A stretch of DNA of 64,000 nucleotides from Hemerocallis citrina (GCA_017893485.1 CM030363.1:111223073-111287072); one strand, 5' to 3'; positions 1-12,889 are shown, counted from the stretch's first letter. The notes: a model not told the origin generated them from the letters alone. Made by a program: numbers and translations.

Positions 1-1415
1 GTTCAAGAAAATACTCCTTAAAATCTGACAAGTAGTAATCAAATTGAATATCGCATTTAATTGAACTCCGTTGTTTCTTTATTGTATAATGTTATTGATT
101 CATAGTCGTCTTATCGTGCCATTGCTACTGAATTAAAACCTAAACCGTAAATTTATTGTACTAATAAACACTCAAATATACTGCCTTGTTATTTGCCTGA
201 CTATGTACTGAGGTTTCGACCCAGTTCCTGACACAGAAACCTAAAACCTTACACATAGAAATTGTAGTACACTGAGTCCATATATTGTTATGTTTTTCAT
301 ATAAACCGTGTTGTCCATATTTAATGAATTGGACCATGTATATTTCATGTATTGTATAGTCTTGATATCATCTTGAAATTGTACTAGTGTTATCGGTCTC
401 AACGATTGTACCTGTTGCCCCACATTGATCACATGCATGTTCATAATTGATTGTTAATAAAATGATAACAAACCGGGGTAATAAGGATCGACTTATAATT
501 GTGGACAATATAGGAGAGTGTACTCGGAAGGGGGTCCATGTTTCCCGTATTGACATGTTATTGGTCATCGATTGATTGTGGATTACTGACTACAGTATCT
601 CGATTTATCGTATATTGGTCATCGGTCATCGGTCATTGATCATTTATATTGCAAGCCCGAGTATAGGACCCTGTAGAATTCACCACTATAGTAAAACGTT
701 CACTGGATTATATGCACTCGAACCTATGGTTTGGGACGCAGGATTGTGTGCATTAGTTAGGATTGATAAATGACTTATAGACATAAATGAACATTGAACA
801 TTGAAACTAATACTGAATACTGGTTATTAAACATTGATTCCTGATTTCTGAATTATTGATTATCAACTGTTGATTTTTTTATCGTTTATCATTTATTGAC
901 TCCGATATCGATCCAATTTCTGATCTTGTTATATAGTTCTTTATTTCCTATTTTACTGCTTCCTACTACTTGTTGCCCATAGCTTGCTCTAAGGGGCATA
1001 TTTTTTTTCCCATCTCTATATGATGAGATTACAGGTATCATGGAGGGAGAAATTGAAGGACTTGGAGAACTGATGTACTAAAGATTGGAGTGGAATGGGT
1101 AGTCATAGTTATTTTTTTAATGTTATTTAATTTATGTTATTTTATTTCCTGCATTGTATTACTTCTGTACTTTGTATCCCGGGTTTTGTTGACCCGTAAT
1201 TGTTGCTTATCTCCAGTTGTTGGTTATTATGTTGGACTACTGTATGTTTTTATCTCAGTAATTGTTCATGTGATTATGTTTTTCAGCGTGGTTGTGATTA
1301 TTCCTTTTTCATATTGTTGAGTTAAGACTGGTATAGCTTATGGATGATGTTAATACCATTCGTTGGGCCTTCGTCACGGGCTCGTATTCCGTATTTTGGG
1401 AAGCGGGGCGTGACA
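1..1415 (+). mobile_element. Family A chromovirus-like LTR, 3' part (A1)
   Basis: This is the downstream part of a long LTR cut by the window start. It ends with the family A terminus (TTGGGAAGCGGGGCGTGACA), preceded by a GATGATG...ATTCGTTGGGCC block that recurs at the ends of A2, A3, A4 and, reversed, A5b. Other shared landmarks are the GTGTACTCGGAAGG block near 510-540, the CTTGTTGCCC...GCTCTAAGGGGC stretch near 970, and an acceptor-like ACAG ending at 1034. The last landmark leaves 381 bp to the LTR end, close to the other copies. The sequence after 1415 begins CAAAT, the probable target duplication, and has no primer-binding site, so A1 is a solo LTR or a 3' LTR. Small ORFs here are not conserved. 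Confidence 0.8.
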
Positions 1416-1827
1416 CAAATACTATACCACAAGTTATCCTGCAAGTCATTCTTTCAGCTACACAACAGAGGGATGTGCCTAAAATATGCAAACCTATTCA
1501 GAGGCCTCGTCTAGCTGCTCCCCACGGAGCCTCAAATCTTGAGAATAAAATTCAAGACAATACTTCCTTAGGCAGGCTAGCTCCATGTTTTTCCGACCAC
1601 CATCACCTTAGCAAGCTCCAAATTCGTCTCACGTGAAGCGTCGTGCAAACGAACGAGTCACAACGCCGTCAAGTGCAGCGCATCGTGAAGGAAAGCAAGC
1701 TCAATGTCCCGGGAACCTCATTCAATGTACACAATTACTTGTCGGCAAGAGAATAATATAATCACCTTAATGCTGAACAAACACAAGGGAATTCACTTCA
1801 ATGTTAAGAAGATTCAGAACACCCATA
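1416..1827. other. Non-genic stretch between A1 and the S array
   Basis: No conserved coding frame is visible. The short ORFs have no recognisable domain and look accidental. The sequence grades into the ~58-bp array on its right, so it may be the edge of the same repeat-bearing element. Confidence 0.5.
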
Positions 1828-2705
1828 ACTCATCTGCACCACAAAATGAGTTCGGTCCTCCGCACGCTACTCGAGTTCCTCTGGCAAACAACTCGTCAAC
1901 TCCAAACAACGAATTCGATGCCTTGCGCTTTGCTCATGCTTCATCAATAATTCGTTGACTCCAAACAACGAGTTCAATGCTCTACTCACCGCATGAGTTT
2001 CATCAACAACTCATTTACTCTAAACAATGCGTTCAATGCTATGCTCTTTGCACAGCTTCATCAATAACTCGTTGACTTCAAACAACGATTTCAATGCCTT
2101 GCTCGCCGCTTGTGCTCCATCAAAAACTCATTGTTGGCTCCAAACAATGAGTTCAACGCTTTGCTCTCCACTCAGAGCTCCGTCAACAACCCGTTGAGTC
2201 CAAACAATGAGATCAACGCTCTTCACTTCGCTGAAGCTCCATCAACAATTCGTTGGCTCCAAACAATGAGTTCAACACCATGCTCTCCGCTCGAGCTCCA
2301 TCGACAACTCGTTGGCTCCATACAGTTCAATGCCAGACTTTCTGCCCAGGCTCCATCAACAAACCGTTCACTCCAAATAACGAGTTCAACGCTCTGCTCA
2401 CCACTTGAGCTTCATCAACAACTCATTGAATCCTAACAATGAGCTCAATGCTATGCTCTTCGCACAGCATCATCAACAATCCGTTAACTCCAAACAACGA
2501 GTTCAATGCCTTACTCACCGCTTGCGCTCCATCAACAACTCGTTGTTGACTCCAAAGAACGAGTTCAATGCTCTGCTCTCCGCTTCGACCGTCAACAACC
2601 CGTTGAGTCCAAACAACGAGATCAATGCTCTGCACTCCGCTCAAGCTCTATCAACGGTTTGTTACCTCCAAACAACGAGTTCAACGCCCTGCACTCGGCT
2701 CGAGC
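1828..2705 (+). repeat. S1 tandem array, ~57-62 bp units, left block
   Basis: About 14 degenerate units carry the core AACTCGTTG - ACTCCAAA - CAACGAGTT, a 9-bp inverted repeat with an 8-nt loop. Each core is followed by a CTCTGCTC(A/T)CCGCTCGAGCTCC-like spacer. Unit spacing measured in places near 2490-2620 is 57-62 bp. ORFs read across the block in several frames, as expected of a tandem repeat, so they are not called as genes. The array continues at 8232 after the D1 LTR. Confidence 0.85.
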
Positions 2706-4559
2706 TGAAATGCCCCAATTTTTGGTAACTGGGAAACCGTGACAAAGCCAGAATCTTTTCTTCAATTAGCCATAATACACAGACTAAAAGGAAAATTTAA
2801 AACTTTTTATTCAACACAAATGTATTACAAATCCGAATATTACAAAATTATAATATATTACAATAGTGTTACAATAATACCTTTACAATCCCAAGTGTTA
2901 CAACTCTCCACATAATACATCAGAGTACAAGAAATAAAGAACAGCACTTGGTATTTCACTTGGATGCTTTCTAACAAATAAATATATTACAAAATTGTTA
3001 CAATGGAACAATAGTAAACAACATATAATGCAGCAGAAATAAAAATGACTCTTGCTTCTCTCGCCTTGAGTCCACCTGAATCTTGTACCTGTACTTCTGC
3101 AATCCAATACCTATTGAAATGGGGACGTCAGTACATATACTAACGTTTTTAAGGCTGATGACTAGCAGCGATTCTCCCCTTAGAGCAAATAGATTGATGA
3201 AAAGAGAAACGTGTATATGTAATTGATGTGTCAGTGTATGCTATGCCTTAGACTCTAATATCTGATTAACTAATGCGATGATGCTCTTATTCTAATGCAA
3301 GCAAGTCTCCGGAACAGTATGCAGCCCATACTACATATGCCCCTTCTCAAGTCGTTTCTTCATAATTAGGGATTTAAACCCGCTCCATGAATTCTACTCT
3401 TATACTCAACTTGTTTCTGAAGATACAACATGACTGATGAGGTTGCAGGTGCGGTCTATTCCCGTTACTGCAATCATATAGTGGTGTCCAGGTTTGCCAC
3501 TATTGCCTCACTCAAATATCTTTGACGAATTCTTGGGGTCTCTGTGGCAGGTTAGCTCGAAACATCCCCTGTGGCACCCCTGGGGTCTCTGCAGCAGGTT
3601 AGCTCGAAGCATCCCCTGTGGAACCCCTAGTCAGAACATAGTCTATGGCTTCATGCCCCTATATATAAGACAAAACGGAGTTCCGGGGGTCCATCCCGTA
3701 GCTCCGACAGGAATCGCTCCCGCTTATCAAGGCACTTCAGAAATTAACAGACGAGATACGGATCCCGTGCTCCTAGCTTGTGACAAGGCACAGACTGTAT
3801 CCCATTAAGAAGAAGGGTACAACCCAATAACACTGCCTAGTGTCGGCCTATAGGACAGGTCGGATCATAAGGTATCACCCTTAACACCAACTCCTTCCCT
3901 TTAGCGAAAAAATGATAATAAGTAAAGGTTAAGTAGTAATAGCCATAAGTTACTACTCTAACGATGTCACTAACCCTGAACAATCCTAGGGGTGACAACA
4001 GTATATACACAACATGCTAGGTCTTAAGTTAGACTTCGCAAGATAACTCTACTAGGCTGCTCAGCCTAGACTTACCAGAATCCCTAAGGATCTGGTTCAT
4101 GGCCTATCGATCCAAGACCCTGGCGACGGGATCTCCCTCACTCATCACTATCCCTAACTCAGATCTCGTCAACATACTCAGCCGCGATCAACCCACATCA
4201 GTTAAGATCCATCGGTGCTCGAGGTGTGATTTATTGATAGTTTCCAAGGTGGTAAGATGCGAGTTTTGATGGTCGATGGTATCTATGGTAACTATAAGAC
4301 CCTAGACGAGCTTTTACCAAGGTAACAATCCTAGTGACTTTCCCAACCATTATTACCCATATATTAAAGATGAAGCATGTGCACATCATATGCTCCAACT
4401 TCAATTAGAACCGCATACAACTAGAACTCCTGGGTTCTTTTTCCAATTTAAACTAGGACAACGTGCAACTAGGTTCATGGGTTCTTTCTCAAGGTTGAGC
4501 TAGAACCACCTACAACCTGCACGGTTTCCTTGCCAATTCGAGTTAGAACTATCATGGAG

Positions 4560-6215
4560 CTAGTTTCATCGGTTACTTCTTAAAATCGAACTAGAACTAA
4601 TATGGAACATGGGTTCATTTCAATAATTCAATTGGATTAGCATGCAAGCTAAACTCATGGGTTTCTTTTAGAACTTAACCAAAACCACTACAACCATATA
4701 TCTTAAACATGCATGGATTCTTTTGAATCTAAAACAACTACACATCTCAAACATGGGTACTTTACTAGAACTACTACAATAACACAAGCATGCGTTCTTT
4801 ACTTAGAACAACTACAATAACACAATCATGGGTTCTTTACTAGAACTACTACAATAGCTCAAGCATGGTATATAACTTATCATGTGTTTCTTTACTACAT
4901 CAACCTACAACAACTCAAGCGTGGTATACTTACTATAATCAATTCAAGCATGGGTTTCTTACTATAATCAACCTACAACAACTCAAGCATGGTAGGGTTT
5001 CTTTCTACCACAACTCAAGCATGGTTTCTTTCTACCACAACTCTAGCATGGTTTCTTTCTACAACTCAAGCATGAATACAGTTTAAGCATGGGTTTCTTT
5101 CTACAACAACTCAAGCATGGTATACTTACTATAATCAACTCAAGCATGGTATACAACTTAACATGGGTTTCTTTACTACATCAACCTACAACAACTCAAG
5201 CATAGTTTTTTTCTACAACTCAAGCATGAGTACAATTTATGCATGGGTTTCTTTCTATAACAAATCAAGCATGGTTTCTTTCTACAACTCAAGCATGAAT
5301 ACAATTTAAGCATGGGTTTCTTTCTACAACAAATCAAGCATGGTTTCTTTCTACAACTCAAGCATGAATACAATTTAAGCATGGGTTTCTTTTGAAACTA
5401 AGATACTACACAATACTCAAGCATGGGTTTCTTTTGAAACTAAGGGACTACACAATACTCAAGCATGGGTTTCTTACTACAACAACCTACAACAACTTAA
5501 GCATGGATTTCTTACTACAATGATTAGTAACTTAAGCATGGATTCCTACAACTACTTGAGCATGGTTCTTTACTAAAATAATTAGCAACTCAAGCATGGT
5601 ATTCTTTTGACATAGAACAATGAAAACTCAAACATGGGTCTCTTTTATCACATAAACTCAAGCATGATTCTTTTTGACCTAAAACAACATAAAACTCAAG
5701 CATGATTCTTGTGTCCTTTACTAGAACAATCCTATAACAATCTAAGTATGGTTTCTTTACTACAATAATTAGCAACTCAAGCTTGATGGGTTCTTTTACC
5801 AGAACAACTACAAATCTCAAGCATGATGGGTTCTTTAGCACATACAACTTTAGCATGATACATGGATTCTTTTTGAAACTAGAACAAGTACGAATGGGTT
5901 CATGGGTTTCACAAGCATGGTTCATGAGTTCACAAGTATGAATAGGTTCTCTTTTTGACATAGAACACAAAACTCAAGCATGATGGGTTTCTTTACTACA
6001 ACAACTCAAGCATGATATTCTTCATGGGTTTCACTAGCATGAATGGTTTATGGGTTTCACAAGCATGAAATGGGTTCTCTTTTTGACAAAGAACACAAAA
6101 CTCAAGCATGGTAGGTTCATGGATTCACATAAGCATGGATGGGTTGTTTTACTACAACTCAAGCTTGATGGTTCTTTTTTTGACATAGAACAACAAACTC
6201 AAGCATGGGTCTCTA
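4560..6215. repeat. CTCAAGCATGG minisatellite inside D1
   Basis: Dozens of degenerate units, about 20-35 bp long, contain CTCAAGCATGG followed by TTTCTTTCTACAAC or variants. They are densest at 4850-5500 and fade out on both sides. D2 lacks an obvious counterpart at the same place, so the array expanded in the D1 lineage. Cys/Lys-rich minus-strand ORFs here are translations of the repeat, not genes. Confidence 0.8.
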
Positions 6216-7425
6216 GCAACCTATAAAAGTTTAGAACATGCTACAATGACTTATCTAAATTATTACAAGACTACTTGTTTAGGAAATTACAAGTCCTATA
6301 TAATATAAAGACTACATTTATTTAGTCTACAAATTTCCACATACTACAATCCACTTTTCTTCAATCCTACAAGTTCCTACATACAATAAGAGCAACTTCT
6401 TATGAACTAGGGTTAGTAAAGATTGATTTCTTAACAAGGTAGAGAGCAATAAACAACAAAAATTTATCTTTAAAAAGCTAGATGAGTTCTACAACCCTAG
6501 AATGGGTAAGTAAACATTCTCACCTTACTAATCTTTATGTGCACATAGTTATAGTCCAAGTCATAGTTTTGAGTTCAACAAAACAACCACAATAACAACA
6601 ATAAACATACAAGGTTAAAGATTCAACCTTTATGTGTTTTATTTAAGTTCCACCATTCATCTTTTTCATGGGATCATTTTGATCCCTACAACCACTTTAT
6701 GCTTAATAATTAGTCCAAGTCATTTAGAACACACTCACACAACAAAAGAGAACAAGAATCAACATAAATGAAAAAGAGAAATCCCCCTTGATTTTTCAAC
6801 CATTCTTATGCGCAAATCTTAGTCCAAGTAGTTCAAAAAAATTATAAGGACAACAATAATCATAGCAAAGTTCATGATTCTATCTTTATGTGATTTTGTT
6901 GAGTCCTTTCATTCCATCCTTCTTATGGGATCATTTTGATCCCTACAATCATGCTTGTGCTTAGGAATTTAGTCCAAGTTATTTAGGAACACACATACAC
7001 AACAACTCATCATAAAGATGAGTTTTTTTTTTTAACCTACAACCATTTATATGCTTAGAAAATAGTCCAAGTTGTTATAGAACATACACATACAACATCT
7101 ACCATCATAAAGATGGGTTCTTTTTATCCTACAACAAACAACCAACAAAGATGGGTTCTTTACTCACATACAACCAATAATAACCCTAAAGATGGGTTCT
7201 TTTCTACATAAAAAAAATAAAAGAGAAAAAACAATAGAAGTAGAGAACCCCCACCGTGATTCTTGTAGGAAGGACTAGCTAGCTTTCCTTCTTCTTCCTC
7301 CTAGTTTCTACTACAACTCCAACGAAGAACACTTATGAAAAACCCCAAATAAAGAACACTTAGGGTTTCTTCTCTTTCTTTTCCTCTCTCTCTTTTTTTT
7401 GTAAATGAGGCAAAAGGTGAAGGGG

Positions 7426-7437
7426 GGATATTTATAG
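7426..7437 (-). promoter_or_regulatory. TATA-like box of D1
   Basis: The minus strand reads CTATAAATATCC followed by a C-rich stretch, about 170 bp upstream of the donor-like site at 7254. The arrangement matches the TATA-leader-donor order of families B and E. Function is inferred. Confidence 0.55.
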
Positions 7438-7738
7438 GACAAAACAGAGGGTGGTGAGTGCATAATACACCTGCACAATTGCACAAACCCCCTTGGGGTC
7501 ATTTTTGTCGGCCAATGAATGGTGAGGTGGAGGGGGTGAGGTGGAGGAGAGGGTTCTAGTAGAAGACACATATTAAACCCTTGTGTATCTTTAATTAATC
7601 TTAACCCCAGGTTTAAGCCTCCAAACAAGTCCTAGCCATCCAATTTTGGTTAATCATGACAAAAAATAAGATATTTTTGTCTAAAACACATACTACATGA
7701 TTTGTACAAACGTACGAAATCGGTACAGTACACATACG

Positions 7739-7742
<4 letters not shown>

Positions 7743-7786
<44 letters not shown>
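7743..7786. repeat. (TA)n microsatellite
   Basis: About 22 uninterrupted TA units lie within D1. Confidence 0.95.
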
Positions 7787-7788
<2 letters not shown>

Positions 7789-8231
7789 GATAATTTCTTT
7801 TTGTAAAACCTGTTTAATCCGTATAAAAATAATCTAATTCCAAAAATAATAATAAAATAAATTTTATTATCAGTCCGGAAGATTTCAGTACCAATTTGAT
7901 ACAATACAGATGTATACAAACTGGTATATATATACAGATAATGTTTATTAACAAAACTGGGTCATATCCACCAAAATTATTTCAATTCAGAAAAAATAAA
8001 ATAAAATAATAATTTTAAATACTTGCCCGAGATTTTCCAGATATTTTCTCAAAAATACGTTTTTCAAGATTTTGCACAAGTTCACAAAACTGATACAATA
8101 CCTATATATACATACTAGTATATATGTCTAGGTAACTTTTTAAATGAGAAAACCAAGTAATTTCAATACAAATATTTTTATTTAAAAATAATAATAATTT
8201 ATACAATATAATATCCGTCCGAGATATTACA

Positions 8232-8535
8232 CGAGCTCCATCGAAATCTCGTTGACTCCATACAACGAGTTCAACGCTCGACTCTTCGCCTAGGCTCCAT
8301 CAACAACTCATTGACTCCAAACAACGAGTTCGACGTCTTGCTCACCGCTTGCGCTCCATCAACAACTCGTTGACTCCAAACAACGAGTTAATGCTCTGCT
8401 CTCCGCTCCAAGCTCCATCAATAACTCGTTGACTCTAAATGATGAGTTCAATGCTCTGCTCTGTGCTCGAGCCCCACCAACAACTCGAAGAATCCGAACA
8501 ACGAGTTTAACGCCCCGCTCATTGCTCCAGTCATT
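8232..8535 (+). repeat. S1 tandem array, right block
   Basis: This continues the S1 array after D1. It begins with the CGAGC target duplication and contains about five units. One unit at ~8359-8390 has a perfect AACTCGTTG/CAACGAGTT stem. The block changes to the S2 subfamily around 8580. Confidence 0.85.
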
Positions 8536-9395
8536 CCAACAACCCCAAAACTTCACGCTATAGGTTCGTGCCTAACGTCGGGTTAGGGTTTCCTCCATAA
8601 ACTTGCCAGATCATATGACATGCTCGTTCAACTCTACCTCAAAGTTGACTCCAACAAACTTGCTGTGTGTAAACAACAAGCTCAAACATTCAACTCCATC
8701 TAAGAGTTTCCCCTACAAAACTTGCTAGGTGCAAATAGCATGTTCAAATGTTTAACTCCTTCCAAGTGTTTCCTCTCCACAAACTTGCTGGGCGCAAATG
8801 GCAAGTTCAAATATCCAACTCCATCACGGAGTTCTCTATTAACTTGCTGGGATCAAATAGTAAGCTCAACATCAACTCCGTCCCAGAGTTGTCTCCAAAT
8901 TTGCGGGGATCAAACAGCAAGCTCAACGTTCAACTACGTTACAGAGTTCTCTTAAAATGTGGTGGGCTCAAATGGCAAGTTCAATGTTCAACTTCTTTAT
9001 AGAGTTCTCTCTAAAATTACTGGGCACAAACAACGAGGTCTACGTTCAACTCTGCCTAAGAGTTGTCTCTACAAACTCGCCAGGATCAAACAGCGAACTC
9101 TACATCCAACTCCGTCTAAGATTTTTCTCTACTAACTTGTTGGGTGCAAACAATAAGTTCAAACGTTCAACTCTGTCTCAAAGCTGCATCTACAAATTTG
9201 CTGGGCACAAACAGTAAGTTCAAATGTCCAACTTCGCCACGAAGTTCTCTATCAAATTGTTGGGATTAAACGACAAGCTCTACGTTCAACTCTGTCTCAA
9301 TGTTGCCTCTCCAAACTTGCTGGGATCAAACAGCGAGTCATATGTCCAAATCCATCTTGGAGTTGTCTCTACAAACTTGTTGGATGCAAAAGAAT
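8536..9395 (+). repeat. S2 tandem array, ~58 bp units
   Basis: The unit is AACTTGCTG - GGATCAAA - CAGCAAG(C/T)T, followed by a second short inverted repeat, CAACTC...GAGTTG. The measured period is about 58 bp, the same as S1. Compared with S1, the stem changes on both arms (CGTT to TGCT, AACG to AGCA), so pairing is kept. About a dozen units are seen. The first ~50 bp are a transition zone. ORFs across it are repeat translations. Confidence 0.85.
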
Positions 9396-9540
9396 CCCCT
9401 ATTCTCCTATTGATTGCTATTTCCCTCTCTTCCTCTTAATATGGTATCGCGAGATGCAAAGCCGGACCAAAACCGTTAATCAAAGCTACAAATAGGGTAG
9501 AGTAATAACATGTTGAATAAAATAAGCCAATTGTCTAACA
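9396..9540. other. Interruption in the S2 array
   Basis: Non-repeat sequence with TGGTATCGCGAG at about 9443, loosely like an initiator-Met tRNA primer-binding site. It may be a remnant of a retroelement LTR/PBS junction, but it is too short to classify. Confidence 0.3.
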
Positions 9541-9742
9541 GTTTCACTAGCCGGAACAACAAGATCAAATGTTCAACTCCGTCTCAGGGTTGACTCTACA
9601 AACTTGACGGGATCAAATGACAAGCTCTTCGTTCAACTCCTTCTCAGAGTTATCTCCAAACTTGTCGGGAACAAATAGTTAGTTCGGCGTACAACTCTGT
9701 CTCAAGAGTACCTTCTTCAAACTTGATGGGCGCAAACAGCAA
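9541..9742 (+). repeat. S2 tandem array, second block
   Basis: About three further units follow, each with the AACTTG(A/C)(T/C)GGG...CAAA core. The block ends exactly at the F insertion. Confidence 0.8.
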
Positions 9743-10102
9743 TATAATGCCCCGAGCTCGGCTCAGCTGTGCACGTGGCTACATGTGCGCACAATACGCG
9801 AACAAATAAAATCCTTACAACTTCCTACCACAGGCTACCATCAAAATAGTGGTTAACCATTAGGTACCCTTATCACTTGGCTAATTCTATTTAAACACTC
9901 ATTCTCACACTAACCTAAACGAAATGAGACATTAGAAACCCCCACACATGCCACATCATGCAAGTGCATGCAGCCAACTTCTCAATTTCCCATTTAATGC
10001 ACATGAATTTCATAAGCCTCACAGTTCCTTCCTATAGGCCACTTAGTAATTCAATTAATCCCATAGCCCATAGAAATCCTATAGGCCAACAACCACTCTC
10101 AC

Positions 10103-10159
<57 letters not shown>

Positions 10160-10208
10160 TTACTCAATATAATATTATATATATACACTATTAAGTATGG
10201 GTGTTACA
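9743..10208 (-). mobile_element. Short solo LTR (F) in the S2 array
   Basis: The element starts TATAATGCCCC, a TG to TA change of the usual TGTAATGCCCC end, and stops with GGGTGTTACA. Flanks are AGCAA (9738-9742) and AACAA (10209-10213), one mismatch. The S2 unit is cut mid-core and resumes right after it. Ends match families B/E; at 466 bp it is a short or internally deleted relative. It contains a (TTA)n tract at 10103-10157. No coding capacity. Confidence 0.7.
10103..10157. repeat. (TTA)n microsatellite
   Basis: About 18 trinucleotide units lie inside the F element. The poly-Ile reading frame across it is an artefact. Confidence 0.95.
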
Positions 10209-10335
10209 AACAAGTTCAATGTTCAACTCCATCACAGAGTTATCTCAAAACTTGATGGGTGCAAACGGCAAGTTCAACGTTCAACTCCGTCACAGAGTTG
10301 TCTCCAAACTTGCTGGGATCAAACAGAAAAACCAC
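10209..10335 (+). repeat. S2 tandem array, last block
   Basis: Two units with the AACTTG(A/C)TGGG core and CAACTCCGTCACAGAGTTG follow F. The array then ends near 10330. Confidence 0.8.
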
Positions 10336-11569
10336 TGTCCGACCACCTTCCAAAATTCGTTCCTGCAATAGCTCTTCTATGTCAGCTACATAGACTAGAT
10401 CCAACGGTCAAAGCACTTAACTCCCAGACCAACGAAACACAAGTTCAACAACGAAATGCTCAATCTACAAAACAAGTGAACAACACAACGCTTGGTCGAC
10501 CGAAAAGTGGTTCAACGAAATGAGCGGAGGGATGCATGATCAACTAAACACTTGATTGAACAAACTCCCATAGCTTGATGAGGAGTTATAGCTAGACGAA
10601 ACTCCCACAGCAGGACGAGGAGTTATAGATCAACGAAACTCCAATAGCTCGATGAGGAGTTATAGCTCGATCAAGCAACTCATAGCTTGACCAAGGTGTA
10701 GCTCGACTAAACTAAGAGCTTCAAACACCAAGCTCACAACCTTGGAGCCGCACCCAAACATGGCACTCGAAGGCAGTCGAATTCCAACCTAAAGCTCCAC
10801 AACTGCAAGCCTCAAAATAGGAGCTTCAAAAACCCAACAACTTGAACATGACCCAAGCTGCAAAAAAAGCTTTGAGTCTTAAAAAAACCTCTACTACCAA
10901 CTTGTCTGTTGATGATCATCGCATTTATTCTTCCTTCATCAACTCCCTCAATTCATTATCATGAGTTCTAGTTCAAAGACCTGAAGCATTAAAATTCAAA
11001 ACACCAACTTATCTCCTAGCTCCACCTCAGCACCAACCCAAGCTCCTTGGTCGACAGCACAAAATCATCTCATAGCTCCACCTCGAACTACAACCTGAGC
11101 TTCTTGGTTGACAACACAAACTCATCTCCTAGATCCATCTCATACTACAACCTGAGCTCCTTGGTCGATAGCATAAAACTCCAACTTTGGAGATGGAATT
11201 CTGAGTTCAAAACCTAAGCTTAGAAAATCCCTCGAAGCTCTGCGAAGAAACTCACAGCTAGCATAGCTCGACCATGACCTAGCTCGAACACAGCATTGCT
11301 CGACCACGACATAGCTCAACCAAACTCTTCATAGCTCGAAAAGAAGAAAGAGCTCATTGCTCGACGAAACCTTGACTCCATAGCTCGATGGTGAAGCACA
11401 GCTCGATCAAGAGCTCATAGCTAGACCAAAAGCATCGATCGTTCAAGGCAATAGCTCGACAAAAAATGTAGCTCGACCGAATGCACAGTAGCTCAACGAC
11501 GAAGAATGCCGTAGCCCGACGATGAAGAAAAACATAGCCCGGTGCTTGCGGTAGCTCGACGAGGATAAG
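10336..11569 (+). repeat. Region of dispersed TAGCTCGA motifs
   Basis: No gene is seen. The motif (T/C)AGCTCGA(C/T) and close variants recur many times at irregular spacing, often with GAGGAGTTATAG nearby at 10570-10680. The same style resumes on the far side of the B1 insertion (18489 onward, CATAGCTTGAC), showing it was continuous before B1 inserted. Confidence 0.65.
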
Positions 11570-12861
11570 TGTAATGCCCCGAATTCCATTTACATGTAAT
11601 TCATAACACCAACAGTATCTTTTACTTCAATTCGTATAATTTTACAAGGAAATTAAAACTTTTCATTATACAACATTGTTATTTACATCAATGCAGCAGA
11701 ATATAAAAGAATACAACTTGATATACAATAATAAAAATGCTTCAATCTTTTAATAGCTCATCATAATAACTTTAATTCCATGCCAAGTCCAGTTCTGCAA
11801 CTAAAAAATTGTGGGCACATCAGTTGCATACAACTGACGCAGTGCTATAAAACAGCAATTCTCTTACTTTAGCAATCACAAACTTGAATGCACAATAAAA
11901 TGGTGACTATCCTAAACATGTCAGTGTATGATATGACTTAAATGCCTAATGCAGATTTACACTACGATGACACTAATGCATACTTGTTCGGATTCTATGC
12001 ATCCCATTCTACATAGGTCCGAGGGCAAGCACATACGTACTCCACATTATAAGGTTAAATCCCTCGCCATGCAACCTACTATGATGACTACTACAAGATT
12101 TATACATTCTACGCGTACCTAGCCCATGCCCCGATAATTCCGAAGGTCAATCTTTATCCATAGATAATTCCGGAGACTATTTCACTCACACCTCAGAATC
12201 TTCAAGAATACCCCACACCGCAAGCAATGGTGCCTCACTACACACAGACATCCCATGAGCATCACCTCGATCCCGATAATCTAGAGATCGATCCCACACC
12301 TGCAGGCAATTTCGGAGACTATTTCACTCACACCTTGATAATTCCGGGGATTATCTCACACCGCAGATCATCCTGAGGCACTCATACTCACATTTGCCCT
12401 TGTTTCATCATGTTTCCAACTAGTGCCTGTCCTTAAGTGTAACCCCTATTTTTCATTTTTCATATTTTTGGTGTATTTTTCTTTTCTTGTATATTTGTAC
12501 TCTCTCTTGTATTTTTTTCTGAACCGTATATTCAATTGTTTCAATATATTTCCATTTCTTTTCTCATTCTTGATTTTTGCGAGTTATTTCAAATTTCTTG
12601 GTTGTTCTTGTTCATGGTTGTTATTTTCGCTCTTTATTGTTGTCTCGTTCTCTTTATTTGTATTTTTGGGTGCTCTTGGTGATTTGGTGGTCTACCCCAT
12701 TCCTAATCCTATTATTTTGATTCCTAATTGATTACCAAAGCCAAATTACCCAATCCTAGTTGAATCCTATTCAATTTGATCCCCATTTGTCTTATTGGAT
12801 TAATCCTATTACCACTCATAGTACTCATTAACCCAATACCCATTAACCCACAACTAAACCC

Positions 12862-12870
12862 TATATATAA
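12862..12870 (+). promoter_or_regulatory. TATA-like box of A2
   Basis: CCCTATATATAAG lies ~20 bp upstream of a CT-rich, telobox-containing stretch that would be the transcription start region. Position in the LTR and orientation fit a U3/R boundary. Confidence 0.55.
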
Positions 12871-12889
12871 GTCTCTCTCCCTCTCTTCT

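Larger units (their letters stand above)
2706..8231 (-). mobile_element. Family D long solo LTR (D1), 5.5 kb
   Basis: The element runs from TGAAATGCCCC to GAGATATTACA and is flanked by perfect 5-bp duplications CGAGC (2701-2705 and 8232-8236). It interrupts the S1 array. It shares order and patches of sequence with D2 at 48653-53052, for example the GCCCATACTACATA block near 3325, and resembles families B and E at its ends. Minus orientation is inferred from a TATA-like box at 7426-7437 and by analogy with family E, which is joined to a chromovirus pol. A donor-like CACG|GTGGGG lies at 7255/7254 and an acceptor-like TTGCAG near 3097. There is no internal region, so it is a solo LTR. Confidence 0.85.

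Noticed and set aside
1828..2705. CRISPR-like array
   Set aside because: Tandem units of ~58 bp with no unique spacers; a plant genome.
5176..5970. Cys/Lys-rich minus ORFs that look like small Cys-rich proteins
   Set aside because: They are readings of the CAAGCATGG minisatellite; every frame is repetitive and no start is conserved.
8722..9439. Overlapping plus ORFs of 70-86 codons
   Set aside because: Periodic translation of the 58-bp S2 units, with different frames joined by indels.
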